From NCBI GenBank assembly GCA_037178675.1, contig JAYMGJ010000464.1:1-64000 (forward strand): DNA of 64,000 bases, written 5' to 3'. This stretch comes from Scleroderma bovista. Its lineage: Eukaryota > Basidiomycota > Agaricomycetes > Boletales > Sclerodermataceae. The notes under the pieces are model-generated. The model did not search any database, had not been told where the DNA came from, and saw only the letters and a list, made by a program, of their open reading frames with translations. This document shows positions 1 to 9,527 of this stretch, one piece after another. Numbering within the stretch: position 1 is the first letter of the stretch; each line of letters opens with the position of its first letter. Made by a program: the position numbers and the translations under genes.

Positions 1-32
1 GTACAGGGTGATCGGGTGTCACGGTCGTGACA
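1..32 (-). mobile_element. Tip of an inverted Gypsy LTR, cut by the window edge
   Basis: These 32 bases are the reverse complement of the first 32 bases of the LTR at 621, with one mismatch. They end in TGACA at position 32, which is the LTR terminus. A second copy of the same LTR family, in the opposite orientation, therefore lies just left of the window. Its other end and its target duplication cannot be seen. Confidence 0.85.
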
Positions 33-620
33 AAAAGTAGGAACACGCAACTTGGGAATATTTTCTTTTACAATTTATCTTCAACAACTTCTCCCATTCC
101 CACTATCATCCATGCTCTACAACTCACTATGGGCCCCAGTAAAAATGTAAGGTTTATTGATGGCAGGGCGGCTGACTCTGGTGAGTACCAGACTAATACT
201 GAGGCATGCATTCTAATGCATGAGAATTCAGGCCTGCTTGAAGGGCCTGGCTGGTTGCTGCCTGCAAAACCCCCAGTGGTGAATGATTCCATGGATGTTG
301 ATGGCGACAATGCAGGACACCCCACCACATTGCCAGAGTCTTGTCTCAATGAATGGAAGCTGCCAGCCTTGTGTCCACCTTGGGTATGTGAGGAAGGCTG
401 GACACCCCCAGCACAACTACCGCAATTCAATGCAGTGAGTGCTGTGATGTTTTCAGGGACATTGTCTTGCACACAGGGCAATGGTTGGACTCCACCTCCA
501 AACTCACCACCTTCACTCCGACCAGGCCAGGCACCCACATGTCTGGTAACCTCCCCAGATGAAATGATCCGGCCACAACAGTTCTCTCCCAAACATACCC
601 TAGGAAACAGTAGGCATAGC
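33..620 (+). pseudogene. Gene X1, 5' part (KDZ-module gene, split by Gypsy element)
   Basis: An open plus-strand frame, rich in Pro, Ser and Thr, runs through this block and on into the LTR at 621. The apparent ATG at 27 lies inside the LTR tip, so the true start is not known. A 5-bp duplication (ATAGC at 616-620 and 9528-9532) shows this block was once continuous with 9528 onward, where the same gene type continues. It has two WTPP motifs and no domain I recognise. Placing it in the module rests on position: a Ser/Pro-rich plus-strand gene occupies the same place before the second KDZ copy at 39.1 kb. Function unknown. Confidence 0.45.
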
Positions 621-1244
621 TGTCACGACCGTGACATCCGATCACCCTGTACCCTATTGTCCAATCGCGTCCACGCGTTCGCCATCCGTCTATTGTATGT
701 ACTCCCTTTTCTGTTTCTTTCTATCTGTCCTGTATCGCCACCGATCGGTGAGCGCGTTGTCCATTCTGTCTCTCTGTACTATTACCTAATATGTTTCCTT
801 TCTTGTTTCCAGTTACTATACGTTCCCGTCCCATTGCATTACTAATACGATACTCATCGGTAATCCGGTTATCGCACTTACCGTACTTACTCAGCGCGCA
901 GCGCGACTGCGCTCGTCATTCGTCGGTAATCCCGACTTCCCGTACATCGCCTCATCCGTTCCACTCAGTATAAATACCTAGATACTTGGTCTGTTGTAGT
1001 TTCAGTTCGAATATCGAATAAGATACTTCTCCTCTGTTCTCCCTTCACACTCTCCGTCTCTGTCTCGTGCAAGCACTCGGTCGTAGACCGTTTACCCTCG
1101 GACTCTCCGTCAGACCCTCGGTCGGCCTTCCTATTACTCGGGAAGCGCGACTACGCTATGTAGCATCTCAGTCTTACCGCTAGACCAACCCCTGATCCCC
1201 TGACCCCTTGTAGAGATCAGATCGGTGAAGAACCGGTCTTGACA
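621..1244 (+). repeat. 5' LTR of the Gypsy element
   Basis: The LTR runs from TGTCACGACC to CGGTCTTGACA and matches 8904-9527 in length. Its first 16 bases form a near-perfect palindrome (TGTCACG and CGTGACA around AC). The sequence after it starts GTATATTCGAACTCA. It does not begin with TGG, so I cannot name a tRNA primer. Confidence 0.97.
969..976 (+). promoter_or_regulatory. TATA box in the 5' LTR
   Basis: TATAAATA lies about 275 bp before the LTR end and is repeated at 9252-9259 in the 3' LTR. Its place fits a U3 promoter for the genomic RNA. No transcript data are available. Confidence 0.6.
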
Positions 1245-1285
1245 GTATATTCGAACTCAAGTCTTGTACGAGTTCACAATCATCT

Positions 1286-3898
1286 ATGTCCAGGACAATC
1301 CAAACTCGCTCGCGCACTGCTCGCGCAAACAACCCAGAACCCTCAGCATCCGACACTCGTCGGGCTGCTGCCTTAAGCGCTCTGACTAGCCTCAGGCGCT
1401 CACCCGACTCTGTCTCCCAATTCCAAGGCTTCTCCGCTCGGAGAGCCTCCTCCCCCGCTCAGCGTTGCCCACCTGGGGCTTTCGTCGAAGACCTCGGTGA
1501 TGACCTGGGTGGTGACCATCCCGATGACAATGGCCCCGGTGACAGTGGTCCCGGCGGTGATGGTCCCGACGACCCCGACGACCCCAACCCTGATGATGGC
1601 GGTGAAGACCCCATTGAAGGCATCCCCGACCAAGAAGAGGCCGGTCTAGTCATCTTTAACAACCTCTCCATCGCTATCGACAGACTCGTGCAGTCTTCAC
1701 GCTCATCTGAGTCTTCGTCTCGCACCAAGGTGCGCGAACCCGATACCTTCGACGGTACCGATCCAAAGAAGTTGTGCACATTCTTAGTCCAGTGCGAGCT
1801 CAACTTCCAGGACCGACCGAAGGCTTTTCGCACTGACCGAACCAAGGTCACGTTCGCGCAGTCGTACCTCAAAGGAATGGCTCTCGAATGGTTCGAGCCA
1901 GACCTACTCGGTGCAGGAGACCCCCTCAACCGTCCAATCTGGATGACCGATTGGGAAGAGTTCGTCATTGAACTCCAAACAACCTTCGGTCCCCACGACC
2001 CAGTTGCTGATGCCAAGCATCAGCTCGACCACCTCCGCATGAAGGAAAACCATCGTGCCAACAGATACGTGGTTGATTTTGATTTCAACCGTATCGCGTC
2101 TCAGGTTCGGGGCTACGGCGATGGCGCCCTACGCCATCACTTCTATACAGGTCTCCCCGACCGAATCAAGGACGAGATAAGCCATGTCGGTAAACTGCGC
2201 ACTCTGAACGGTCTTCACGTCTGTCAAGACTGGTTCTCCTCAACGATCTTACTAGGAGGTCCAGAGGTGCAGGGAACTAATGAGGAGGTAAGTCCAGACA
2301 CTAGTAAGTGCTAGTTAGTGCAGAGAGTCAAGTCCGGGTCAAACGAACGAAGTCCGGGCACTAGAGAAGCACAGGGAGTAAGTCCGGGTTTTTGCGGAGT
2401 AAGTCCGGACCGCGGGAAAGTGGTCTGGAGTTGAGCGCAGTTTGTCCGGAGCGAAGGACATCCCAGAGGTGGGATAAGTCCTGAGAGGTCTAGCGTCGAG
2501 TCTGGGACAGAGGTGGCTTTTGCCTCGTGCAAGTAGGAGACTTGCTAGGATCGGACATAGGACCAAGGGGACGAGATAGGACGGAGGCAGGAGTTGGCCG
2601 GAGTTCAGGAGAACAAGATGGGATTAGGAGAGCATGGTGGGTAGTACAGAGTGGGGAGTATCTTAGTCGAGATTTGATCTAAGGATCTACTAGGCCGGAG
2701 TATGGTAGTTTATATAGTAACGAGAACTAGGGTGAGTACATACGGTGACAAGTAAACACCTTAGTCGGGACAAGGGATGGAGCAGAAGCAGACAGGAAAA
2801 TAAACCAGGTACAAGAAAATAAAGCAGGGACAGGAAAATAAACCAGAGCGGAAGCAGAAACGGGGAACTAGAGTTACAGGGACGACGGAGGAAAAGCAGG
2901 GACAAGGGAACTAGGTCGGAAGAGGACAGGTAAGGGTCAGAGGTGGACTTAACTAATGTTAAGTCCGGACCAATGTCCAGGACCGGAGGAAGTGGGACCG
3001 GAGGAAGTGGGACCGGAGGAAGTGCACGACCGGAGGGAGTGCACAGGTGGAGGAAGGGCGGAGTAGCCGGAGGAAGGTCCGGAGTTGGACATGGAAATGT
3101 CCTAAGCCTTTGGTGGACCTGACAGAGGAAGTGGAGCAGGAGCAGGAGCAGAACTGAGCCGGAGTTGGATGTACCAGCCGGAGTTGGGCTACGTCGCAGA
3201 CAAGGCTAAGGGAGTAGCTGGACTGAAACCGGAGTAGCGACTAGTGGTAGGTACAGGTCCGACATGGAGGAGTTAGCCCGCGGATCTGTCTGTAGGGAGA
3301 CAGGGGTTAGTCCTGAGGCGGAGATGGACGTAGTGACCGGAGTTGAGCTGGAGTGCAGCTATAGGGCTGGAGATGGCCGGACTAGATCCAGAGTTGCATC
3401 TATGCCTAAGGAGAGGTCAGGCGGGCCATGGTTAGACCGGAGTTGCGACTGGAAAAGTATGGATATGACAGCGTCCTCACCCAGGAGATCGACGCCCGAT
3501 ATTGGGAACGCAAGGAAGAGGTCGCTCGTCAGAATAAGACCTCTACCAGCACTAGTACCAACACCCCCAACACCAAGTCGGGTAAGACCAACAAGGGTAA
3601 ATCCTTGGGCAACACTGCCCAGTCCTCTTCGTTGTCAACCACGACTCAGAAAGCCAACAAGTCGGGCAAGACTACTGAGCTTTCAGACAAGCTCGGCAAG
3701 GACGGCAAACTGACCTCAGAGGAACGCAAGCGCAGGTTCGACATGAATCTGTGCATGTTCTGTGGTGCAACTGGCCACAATGCCAAGGACTGCCCCAAGT
3801 CAGGCTCTCGAGCAGCCAAGGCTAGGGCGGCTACCACCACCACTACGAACACCACGTTGGAAGCCAAACCGACGGCCTCCACCGAGGCAAAAAAATAG
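1286..3898 (+). pseudogene. gag: Gag of the Gypsy element, interrupted by a solo LTR
   Basis: Gag starts at ATG 1286 and reads 312 codons to 2221. It has an acidic Asp/Gly/Pro-rich region around residues 75-110 and then a capsid-like segment with the WF.P, W..F and Y...F residues usual for Ty3/Gypsy gag. A solo LTR (2222-3470) with an imperfect 5-bp duplication then breaks it. The same frame resumes at 3476 and runs to TAG at 3896. It includes a Lys/Thr/Ser-rich linker and a CCHC zinc knuckle (CMFCGATGHNAKDC, about 3754-3795) for RNA binding. The undisturbed protein would be about 452 residues, a usual length. In this copy the frame runs into the LTR and stops at 2312. Confidence 0.9.
2222..3470 (-). 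mobile_element. Solo LTR of the large non-autonomous family, inside gag
   Basis: On the plus strand it begins TGTCAAGAC and ends GATATGACA. It matches the LTRs at 11751-13083 and 23951-25316 over most of its 1,249 bp. Flanks are ACGTC (2217-2221) and GCGTC (3471-3475), a 5-bp duplication with one change. It is shorter than the other two because it lacks most of their 17-bp minisatellite. The orientation is antisense to gag, as judged from the full element that carries the same LTRs. No internal region remains, so it arose by LTR-LTR recombination after insertion. Confidence 0.93.
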
Positions 3899-3957
3899 AT
3901 AGCAACTCCCGAGACTCCGCACAGAGTGGGAGTTGCGTTGTTCCCGACTGTGCACCT

Positions 3958-6900
3958 ATGGAGGCCCGACTCAACGCAGCCGCTCTTTCCAATCCAAATT
4001 CTCTCCGATCCTCTGTAACAATCGTTGACCATACTATGCCTTCCTTTCCTGCGTTAGTAGATTCGGGTTCTACCCACTGTTTTGTAGATCCGTCATTTGC
4101 CAATATGAACACTCTTTCACGTTACTCGGTATCCCCGATCGTTCTCCGTCTATTCGACGGTACCACCACCACCATAATCACCGAAGCAACCGATCTACCT
4201 ATCCGTTTTCCCTCTGGCGACGTCACCCCGATGACATTTTATGTCACCCCGTTGGACTCTGACTGTAAGATCGTTCTCGGACACAACTGGCTCACCCGAT
4301 ACAATCCGTCGATTGACTGGGTACTGAGCAGTATCAAGTTCAGAACATCTACGCAGCAAGTGCCAACCCCGAGCTCACTCCCCGACCCTGTAGCGCCCTC
4401 ACCGAGCGCGCTGAGACTCGACGTTACGTCAGTCTTGTCTCCTTCCCCGACCGACTCACCTCAGGCTCCCGGTCTTCGGGCACCTCCTATCGCTCTCATC
4501 AACGCTGCAGCCTTTCTGAAGGTTTGTCAGCTCGATGGCTCTCAACAGTTCTCTGTCCAGCTGAAGCCTGACAGTAGCTTTCGCGCTGCGTTGGACGACG
4601 CTGCACCCGACCTCTCCTCTGTCCCCGAGGCATACCACGACTTTGCCGACGTCTTTAGCAAGGCGAAAGCATCGGTACTCGCGCCTCATCGGGAACATGA
4701 CCTTAAGATAGAACTGGAAGAAGGAGCGCCTCTACCGCCCGGTAGACTCTACTCTCTCTCCCCCGTCGAGCTCGAAACCCTTCGGGCATTCATCGACGAA
4801 AACCTACGCTTTGGTTTCATCCGTCCGACCTCATCCTCCCATGCAGCCCCTGTCCTCTTCGTCAAGAAGAAGGACGGCTCTCTCCGACTCTGCGTCGACT
4901 ACCGAGGACTCAACAAAATATCAAAGAAGGATCAGTACCCTCTACCTCTCATCTCCGACCTACTCGACTCTCCGAGTCGGGCAAAGGTCTATACTAAAAT
5001 CGACCTGAGACATGCTTACCACCTGGTTCGCATTGCCGAAGGTGATGAGTGGAAAACCGCCTTCAGGACTCGCTATGGCTCGTACGAGTGGCAGGTGATG
5101 CCCTTCGGTCTCACCAATGCCCCTGCAGCCTTTCAGCAATTTGTCAACTCGGTCTTCGCAGACATGCTCGATGTCTGCGTCGTAGTCTACCTCAACGACA
5201 TCTTAGTCTACTTGGACAACATGGAGGACCATACTGAACACGTTCGGGAAGTGCTTCGGCGACTTCGCCAGCACAAGCTATACGCCAAACCCGAAAAGTG
5301 TGAGTTCCATTCGGACTCGGTGGAGTACCTCGGGTACTTCCTTTCCCCCGACGGTTTGACGATGTCGCAAGACAAAGTCAAGACAATCTGCGATTGGCCC
5401 GAACCTCGCAAGGTGAAGGACATTCAGTCCTTCCTGGGCTTCGCGAACTTTTACCGTCGATTTATCTTCAATTACTCCGATATAGTGGTTCCCTTAACTC
5501 GGTTGACACGGAAAGATGCCCCCTTGGATTTCTCCGACGTCTGCCGACGGTCATTCAACCAACTCAAGAAGGCTTTCACCACAGCTCCCATCCTCACCCA
5601 TTTCCAGCCAGGCGCCCAACTAACAGTCGAGACCGACGCTTCGGACTATGCGATCGCCAGTATCCTATCCATCACAGGTTTGGATGGCGAGATACGACCG
5701 GTTGCATTTTACTCTCGCACTCTGACCGCGCCCGAGCTGAACTATGATACACACGACAAGGAACTTCTCGCTATTTTCGAAGCCTTCAAGGCCTGGCGTC
5801 ATTATCTAGAGGGCCCTGCCTTCCCGATTGACGTCGTGACCGACCATAAAAATTTGGAGTACTTCTCTACCTCTAAGGTTCTCACCCGTCGGCAAGCCCG
5901 ATGGTCAGAATATCTTTCTTCTTTTAACCTGATCATTTGTTTCCGACCTGGTAAACTTGGTGCAAAGCCCGACGCCTTGACTAGACGCTGGGACGTCTAC
6001 CCCAAAGAGGGGGATAGGGGCTTCGCCCGAGTCAATCCACAGAACCTCCGACTGGTGTTCACGGCTGAACAGCTCACCAATTCCCTTTGCGCAACATCCA
6101 TACACGCTCCAGTACTCAGAGCTAGTGCACTCATGGACGTCGAGCGTCTCCACGCCGATATCCTAGCCAACCTCCCGACCGATCCCATCGCTAAAGCCCA
6201 CCTCTCGGACACCTCGAATCCCCGATGGTCGACCGATGAGACTGGTTACCTACGTCTCGATGGCCGCATGTACGTCCCCAAGGCCGATGACTTATGTCTT
6301 CGTGTCCTCAGATACAAGCATGACCATCCCCTATCGGGACACTTCGGTCAGAACCGCACCCTAGAGCTCATTCGTTGCGAATACACTTGGCCAGGCATTC
6401 GTACCTACGTAAAGGACTACGTTAAGTCCTGCACGGCCTGCGCCCGAGCCAAGACGCCACGTCACCGACCCTATGGGATGCTCAAGCAATTACCGGTCCC
6501 CGACCGACCATGGAACTCCATCTCGATGGATTTCATCGAGCAACTCCCATCCTCATCCGGCTTCACAGCCATTCTGGTAGTCATTGACCGACTATCAAAG
6601 CAAGCCATATTCATCCCGACCCACGACACAATAACCTCCCCCGAGCTCGCACAGCTCTTCTTACTCCACGTCTTCGCTAAGCACGGCGTCCCCGCGCATG
6701 TAACGTCTGACCAAGGCTCAGAGTTCGTCTCGCATTTCTTCCGATCACTCGGTAAGGCCCTAGATATGAAATTACATTTCACTTCGGGCTATCACCCAGA
6801 AGGTGACGGACAGACCGAGCGAGCTAACCAAACACTCGAGCAATACCTCAGGATGTACTGCAACTACCAGCAGGACAATTGGTCGGATCTCTTACCTCTC

Positions 6901-7614
6901 ACTGAGTTCGCCTACAACAATGCCCCTAGCACTACGACTGGTGTATCACCGTTCTTCGCGAACAAAGGATACCACCCGAACCTCGCTGTGCACCCCGAGC
7001 GCGACCTCTCGTCGGCTCGGGCACGGGAATATGCAGTTGACTTAGAGTCACTGCATGAGTACCTACGTGAAGAGATGGCTGCTGCCCAGAAAAGGTACCA
7101 AGGCCCTGCTGATGCCAGAAGATCACCCGCACCCGATTTCAAAGTCGGTGATCAAGTATTCGTCAAAGCCAAGTACTTTAGGTCTACCCGACCGTCAAAG
7201 AAACTCTCCGAGAAGAATCTCGGTCCCTACCCAATCATCGCCCAAGTCGGCACCCTATCATTCACAATCCGTCTTCCCGACTCTATGCGTGCTGTCCATC
7301 CTGTCTTCCACGTCTCACAGCTCGAACCAGCGACACCGAATACAATACCGAATCGGTCACAACCTCCACCACCTCCCATCGAAGTCGACGGCGAACCCGA
7401 GTTCGAGATCACCGAGATCCTCAATTCAAAGTTCGACCGACGTCGACGCCAATGCCCACTCCTCTACCTAGTTAGATGGGCTGGTTACGAAGGTACCGAC
7501 GAAGAAACATCTTGGTTGATCGCGACCGAGCTAGGACACGCATCAGAACTCGTGGCCAACTATCACAAAGCCTACCCGACTAAGCCAGGCCCCTTAGAAA
7601 GCCTCTCACGCTAA
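3958..7614 (+). CDS. pol: Pol polyprotein: protease, RT, RNase H, integrase, chromodomain
   Basis: One open frame of 1,218 residues starts 59 nt after the gag stop, in a different frame; the ATG at 3958 is the first available, so a frameshift from gag is also possible. The protease motif is LVDSGS (Asp35). Reverse transcriptase holds VYTKIDLRHAYH, MPFGLTNAPAAFQ and the catalytic box, which reads YLND (411-414) where YxDD is expected. RNase H shows TDASDY and TDHKNLEYF. The integrase has an HHCC zinc region (about 785-830) and a D858, D918, E954 triad with the standard 35-residue spacing. A chromodomain (about 1147-1205; YLVRWAGY) closes the protein and in this class helps direct insertion to marked chromatin. 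The frame has no stops, but the Asp-to-Asn change should cripple polymerisation. Confidence 0.96.
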   Translation: MEARLNAAALSNPNSLRSSVTIVDHTMPSFPALVDSGSTHCFVDPSFANMNTLSRYSVSPIVLRLFDGTTTTIITEATDLPIRFPSGDVTPMTFYVTPLDSDCKIVLGHNWLTRYNPSIDWVLSSIKFRTSTQQVPTPSSLPDPVAPSPSALRLDVTSVLSPSPTDSPQAPGLRAPPIALINAAAFLKVCQLDGSQQFSVQLKPDSSFRAALDDAAPDLSSVPEAYHDFADVFSKAKASVLAPHREHDLKIELEEGAPLPPGRLYSLSPVELETLRAFIDENLRFGFIRPTSSSHAAPVLFVKKKDGSLRLCVDYRGLNKISKKDQYPLPLISDLLDSPSRAKVYTKIDLRHAYHLVRIAEGDEWKTAFRTRYGSYEWQVMPFGLTNAPAAFQQFVNSVFADMLDVCVVVYLNDILVYLDNMEDHTEHVREVLRRLRQHKLYAKPEKCEFHSDSVEYLGYFLSPDGLTMSQDKVKTICDWPEPRKVKDIQSFLGFANFYRRFIFNYSDIVVPLTRLTRKDAPLDFSDVCRRSFNQLKKAFTTAPILTHFQPGAQLTVETDASDYAIASILSITGLDGEIRPVAFYSRTLTAPELNYDTHDKELLAIFEAFKAWRHYLEGPAFPIDVVTDHKNLEYFSTSKVLTRRQARWSEYLSSFNLIICFRPGKLGAKPDALTRRWDVYPKEGDRGFARVNPQNLRLVFTAEQLTNSLCATSIHAPVLRASALMDVERLHADILANLPTDPIAKAHLSDTSNPRWSTDETGYLRLDGRMYVPKADDLCLRVLRYKHDHPLSGHFGQNRTLELIRCEYTWPGIRTYVKDYVKSCTACARAKTPRHRPYGMLKQLPVPDRPWNSISMDFIEQLPSSSGFTAILVVIDRLSKQAIFIPTHDTITSPELAQLFLLHVFAKHGVPAHVTSDQGSEFVSHFFRSLGKALDMKLHFTSGYHPEGDGQTERANQTLEQYLRMYCNYQQDNWSDLLPLTEFAYNNAPSTTTGVSPFFANKGYHPNLAVHPERDLSSARAREYAVDLESLHEYLREEMAAAQKRYQGPADARRSPAPDFKVGDQVFVKAKYFRSTRPSKKLSEKNLGPYPIIAQVGTLSFTIRLPDSMRAVHPVFHVSQLEPATPNTIPNRSQPPPPPIEVDGEPEFEITEILNSKFDRRRRQCPLLYLVRWAGYEGTDEETSWLIATELGHASELVANYHKAYPTKPGPLESLSR

Positions 7615-7686
7615 GTCTTTTAAGTCACCGAACCAAGTCTATTGATAGTATACAAAAAACTAAATACAATTGTTCTGTCCGACTAT

Positions 7687-8739
7687 TTACTCGGACTCGC
7701 CCTCTCCGTCTTCATCCCCCGACTCCTCGCCTTCCCCGTCCGTCTCATCCGACTCTTGCTGCTCCTCGCTCTCCTCGGGCATCGCTTTGCCCTTGCCCTT
7801 CGGGTCCCTTGCGTCTGCCACCCTCTTCGTCTCCCATGCGACCCCATCCACCTTTCGACTGAGCTTCACCAGCTCCCTGGTGTTGCGGTCGATCGCCGCC
7901 ACAATTTCCCCGAGTCGGCGGTCTAGGACCAGCGTGACTGGGTCTGGCCGATTCGATGGCCCAGCCACCGAGAACCCTCCCATCGCCGCCTCGATCTCCT
8001 CCGTACTCGCAGCGTTCGCGACCGTCTTCCTCATCCTCTTCCTCTTTTCACCTCCCCTCGGCGACGTGTTCACCTCCGCCGTCTTCTCGCTCTGCTTCCT
8101 TTTCTCTCCACTCGCCGACCGCTCCATCGCCGACGTCGAAACTTCGAAGGTGCACTTGACCTTCGACCGTTGACACCGACCGCACGTCGGTGTACGCGCT
8201 CCGTCGGCCAGCTCGCACCCTCTGCTGTCGCCACTCCACCGGCATCGGTCACATGGGGGCCTGAACCCCATGATGCCCGTGTTGGAACGGGCAGTGACCT
8301 GTCGCGGCTAACCAAGTAATAAGTCAGCGAAATCAAATTAAAATGATCGGCCACATACCTTGGCCTTGGGCCCTAGCCCCAACCGCGCCCTCATCGCCTC
8401 GCCAGCCGCTAGCGACTCGGCCTTCTCCCTCGCCCTCACCTCTGCTTCGGCCTTGCGCCTCGCCTCGAAGTCGGCTCGCGCCTTTTCCTCGGCGATCTTC
8501 TTCGCCTGCTCCTCGGCCTTCCGTTTCTCTTCGGCAACTCTCTTCGCAGCCTCCTCTGCCAATCTCCTCGCCTCCTGTTCGGCCGCCTGCTTCATCAATC
8601 GCTCCCGACGTCTTCGCGATTGCTCGTCGAACTTGGCGATTTGCACCTGTATTGAGTCGGTCAGTTTCCCTTCCAACTCGGGCAAGGCGGCACGCGTCCA
8701 GTCGACGTTGTTGCCATTATTGTTGTTGCCAGAAGACAT
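7687..8739 (-). CDS. Antisense spliced gene in the Gypsy element: coiled coil plus Zn cluster
   Basis: This gene runs opposite to gag-pol between pol and the 3' LTR. Exon 1 (8739-8359) starts at an ATG followed by Asn repeats and encodes a long charged helix of Ala/Glu/Lys/Arg heptads, likely a coiled coil (residues about 35-120). A 60-bp intron (8358-8299, GTATGT...ACAG) joins phase 0 to exon 2 (8298-7687, stop TAA). Exon 2 begins with six cysteines spaced C-x2-C-x8-C-x10-C-x2-C-x6-C, close to a fungal Zn2Cys6 DNA-binding cluster. A Lys/Arg-rich stretch, a short helix and an acidic tail follow. The protein would be 330 residues. Because the intron is antisense it cannot be spliced from the genomic RNA, which explains how it persists in a retroelement. 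It may regulate the element or its host, but that is a guess. Confidence 0.75.
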
Positions 8740-8890
8740 GATTAAGTTGAAGTGTTATGGAAAAGAAATTTTGCTGGGTTACCGTCACCGAAGGCCAGTC
8801 TTAAATATGCCCTAACCGATTTTCAGACCCAGACAATGGTCACGCACATTCGGTGTGGAATACGTGTTGCAGCCTCGTGGGCTCGGCCCT

Positions 8891-8903
8891 AAGAGGGGGA
8901 TAC
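8891..8903 (+). promoter_or_regulatory. Polypurine tract before the 3' LTR
   Basis: AAGAGGGGGATAC directly precedes the TG of the 3' LTR, the place where plus-strand DNA synthesis is primed. The same string, reversed, flanks the LTR at 13083 of the non-autonomous element. Confidence 0.85.
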
Positions 8904-9527
8904 TGTCACGACCGTGACATCCGATCACCCTGTACCCTATTGTCCGATCGCGTCCACGCGTTCGCCGTCCGTCTATTGTATGTACTCCCTTTTCCGTTTC
9001 TTTCTATCTGTCCTGTATCACCACCGATCAGTGAGCGCGTTGTCCGTTCTGTCTCTCTGTACTATTACCTAATATGTTTCCTTTCTTGTTTCCGGTTACT
9101 ATACGTTCCCGTCCCGTTGCATTACTAATATGATACTCATTGGTAATCCGGTTATCGCACTTACCGTACTTACTCAGCGCGCAGCGCGACTGCGCTCGTC
9201 ATTCGTCGGTAATCCCGACTTCCCGTACATCGCCTCATCCGTTCCACTCAGTATAAATACCTAGATACTTGGTCTGTTGTAGTTTCAGTTCGAATATCGA
9301 ATAAGATACTTCTCATCTGTTCTCCCTTCGCACTCTCCGTCTCTGTCTCATGCAAGCACTCGGTCGTAGACCGTTTACCCTCGGACTCTCCGTCAGACCC
9401 TCGGTCGGCCTTCCTATTACTCGGGAAGCGTGACTACGCTACGTAGCATCTCGGTCTTACCGCTAGACCAACCCCTGATCCCCTGACCCCTCGTAGAGAT
9501 CAGATCGGTGAAGAACCGGTCTTGACA
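8904..9527 (+). repeat. 3' LTR of the Gypsy element
   Basis: It matches 621-1244 over all 624 bp with about 17 substitutions and no length change that I can see. It ends CTTGACA and is followed by the duplicated ATAGC. Confidence 0.97.

Larger units (their letters stand above)
621..9527 (+). mobile_element. Complete Ty3/Gypsy chromodomain retrotransposon
   Basis: The element is 8,907 bp, bounded by two 624-bp LTRs that begin TGTCACG and end CTTGACA. It is flanked by the 5-bp duplication ATAGC. The order gag, protease, reverse transcriptase, RNase H, integrase, chromodomain identifies a chromovirus-type Ty3/Gypsy element. About 1.2 kb after pol holds an antisense spliced gene, and a purine-rich tract (AAGAGGGGGA) precedes the 3' LTR. 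By eye the LTRs differ at about 17 sites (near 2.7 percent), nearly all transitions, so the insertion is fairly recent but not brand new. Gag is interrupted by a solo LTR and the reverse transcriptase has a changed catalytic motif, so this copy is probably not autonomous now. Confidence 0.97.

Noticed and set aside
27..845. A 272-codon plus-strand frame presented as one gene
   Set aside because: It starts in the tip of one LTR and ends inside another. Only 33-620 is host or module sequence, so the frame as a whole is a chimera.
1245..1275. A tRNA-complementary primer-binding site
   Set aside because: The bases after the LTR do not start TGG and I could not match them to a tRNA end with confidence. 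Self-priming or a tRNA fragment primer remains possible.
1459..2016. Long minus-strand frame opposite gag
   Set aside because: It is a shadow of the Asp/Gly/Pro-rich gag coding strand. Its composition mirrors gag and it has no support of its own.
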